Source: Bacteroidales bacterium
GTDB taxonomy: Bacteria > Bacteroidota > Bacteroidia > Bacteroidales > UBA7332
Assembly (NCBI GenBank): GCA_028687995.1
Contig: JAQTZA010000003.1
Coordinates: 62,001 to 126,000, forward strand
Length of the DNA stretch: 64,000 nucleotides
Direction: 5' to 3'
The notes beneath the pieces are model-generated. The model searched no databases. It saw nothing but the letters and a program-made list of their open reading frames with translations, and had not been told where the DNA came from. How positions within the stretch are numbered: position 1 is the stretch's first letter; the number at the start of each line of letters is the position of its first letter. Shown one piece after another: positions 63,999 to 64,000 of the stretch. The translations under genes were made by a program, and so were the position numbers.

Positions 63999-64000
63999 AA

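Overview
The window looks like chromosomal DNA of a Bacteroidota bacterium, probably a Bacteroidales-type anaerobe or facultative anaerobe; genus cannot be fixed by reading alone. Signs are several secreted proteins ending in type IX secretion (T9SS) sorting domains, Bacteroidota-restricted families (DUF4924, DUF6140-like, ORF6N, the fused ResB-CcsA protein), almost no Shine-Dalgarno sequences, and promoter-like TAnnTTTG boxes.

Layout. 1-15.4 kb is mostly housekeeping: the start of prfC (cut by the left edge), rfbD, a DUF4924 gene beside a truncated Mpl-like Mur ligase, a metallo-beta-lactamase-fold protein, a cargo-less T9SS domain protein, a secreted serine hydrolase, a one-gene GmrSD/BrxU-like nuclease (candidate phage defence), waaA, an outer-membrane protein, gltX, a DUF2271 lipoprotein, a DUF255 protein and transaldolase. 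15.5-20 kb is AT-rich accessory DNA: an ORF6N protein and a three-gene cassette of secreted proteins sharing one N-terminal motif. 20.1-25.8 kb is an arsenic island of two ArsR-controlled modules (arsR-arsC-arsM-acr3 and arsR-arsE-arsF-arsG-arsP) with four palindromic operators. 25.8-34.7 kb returns to core genes: DUF4197, an M3 peptidase, an endonuclease/phosphatase-fold protein, two overlapping rhomboids, HU, argS and an SDR.

34.7-36.1 kb is an AT-rich scar with an orphan zinc-ribbon-like gene and the remnant of a REP-associated transposase, followed by an erythrin-VIT1 iron transporter. 38.4-41.4 kb is a small island of a WYL regulator and two paralogous PD-(D/E)XK-like proteins. It is bounded on both sides by the 3' end of sdhB, a 74-bp near-identical repeat with only synonymous changes, so it looks like an insertion at the end of sdhB. 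The sdhC-sdhA-sdhB operon follows.

47.5-60 kb is the most striking region: a minus-strand run encoding a ResB-CcsA cytochrome c assembly protein, a membrane cytochrome b-like protein, a membrane-anchored FeS flavoprotein, multiheme cytochromes with 20, 34 and 12 CxxCH motifs, and an outer-membrane beta-barrel. Together they suggest an electron conduit from the inner membrane through the periplasm to the outer membrane, with the heme-attachment machinery next door. The window ends with a second DUF2271 protein, a SulP anion transporter and a secreted alpha/beta hydrolase. No tRNA, rRNA or CRISPR array was recognised.
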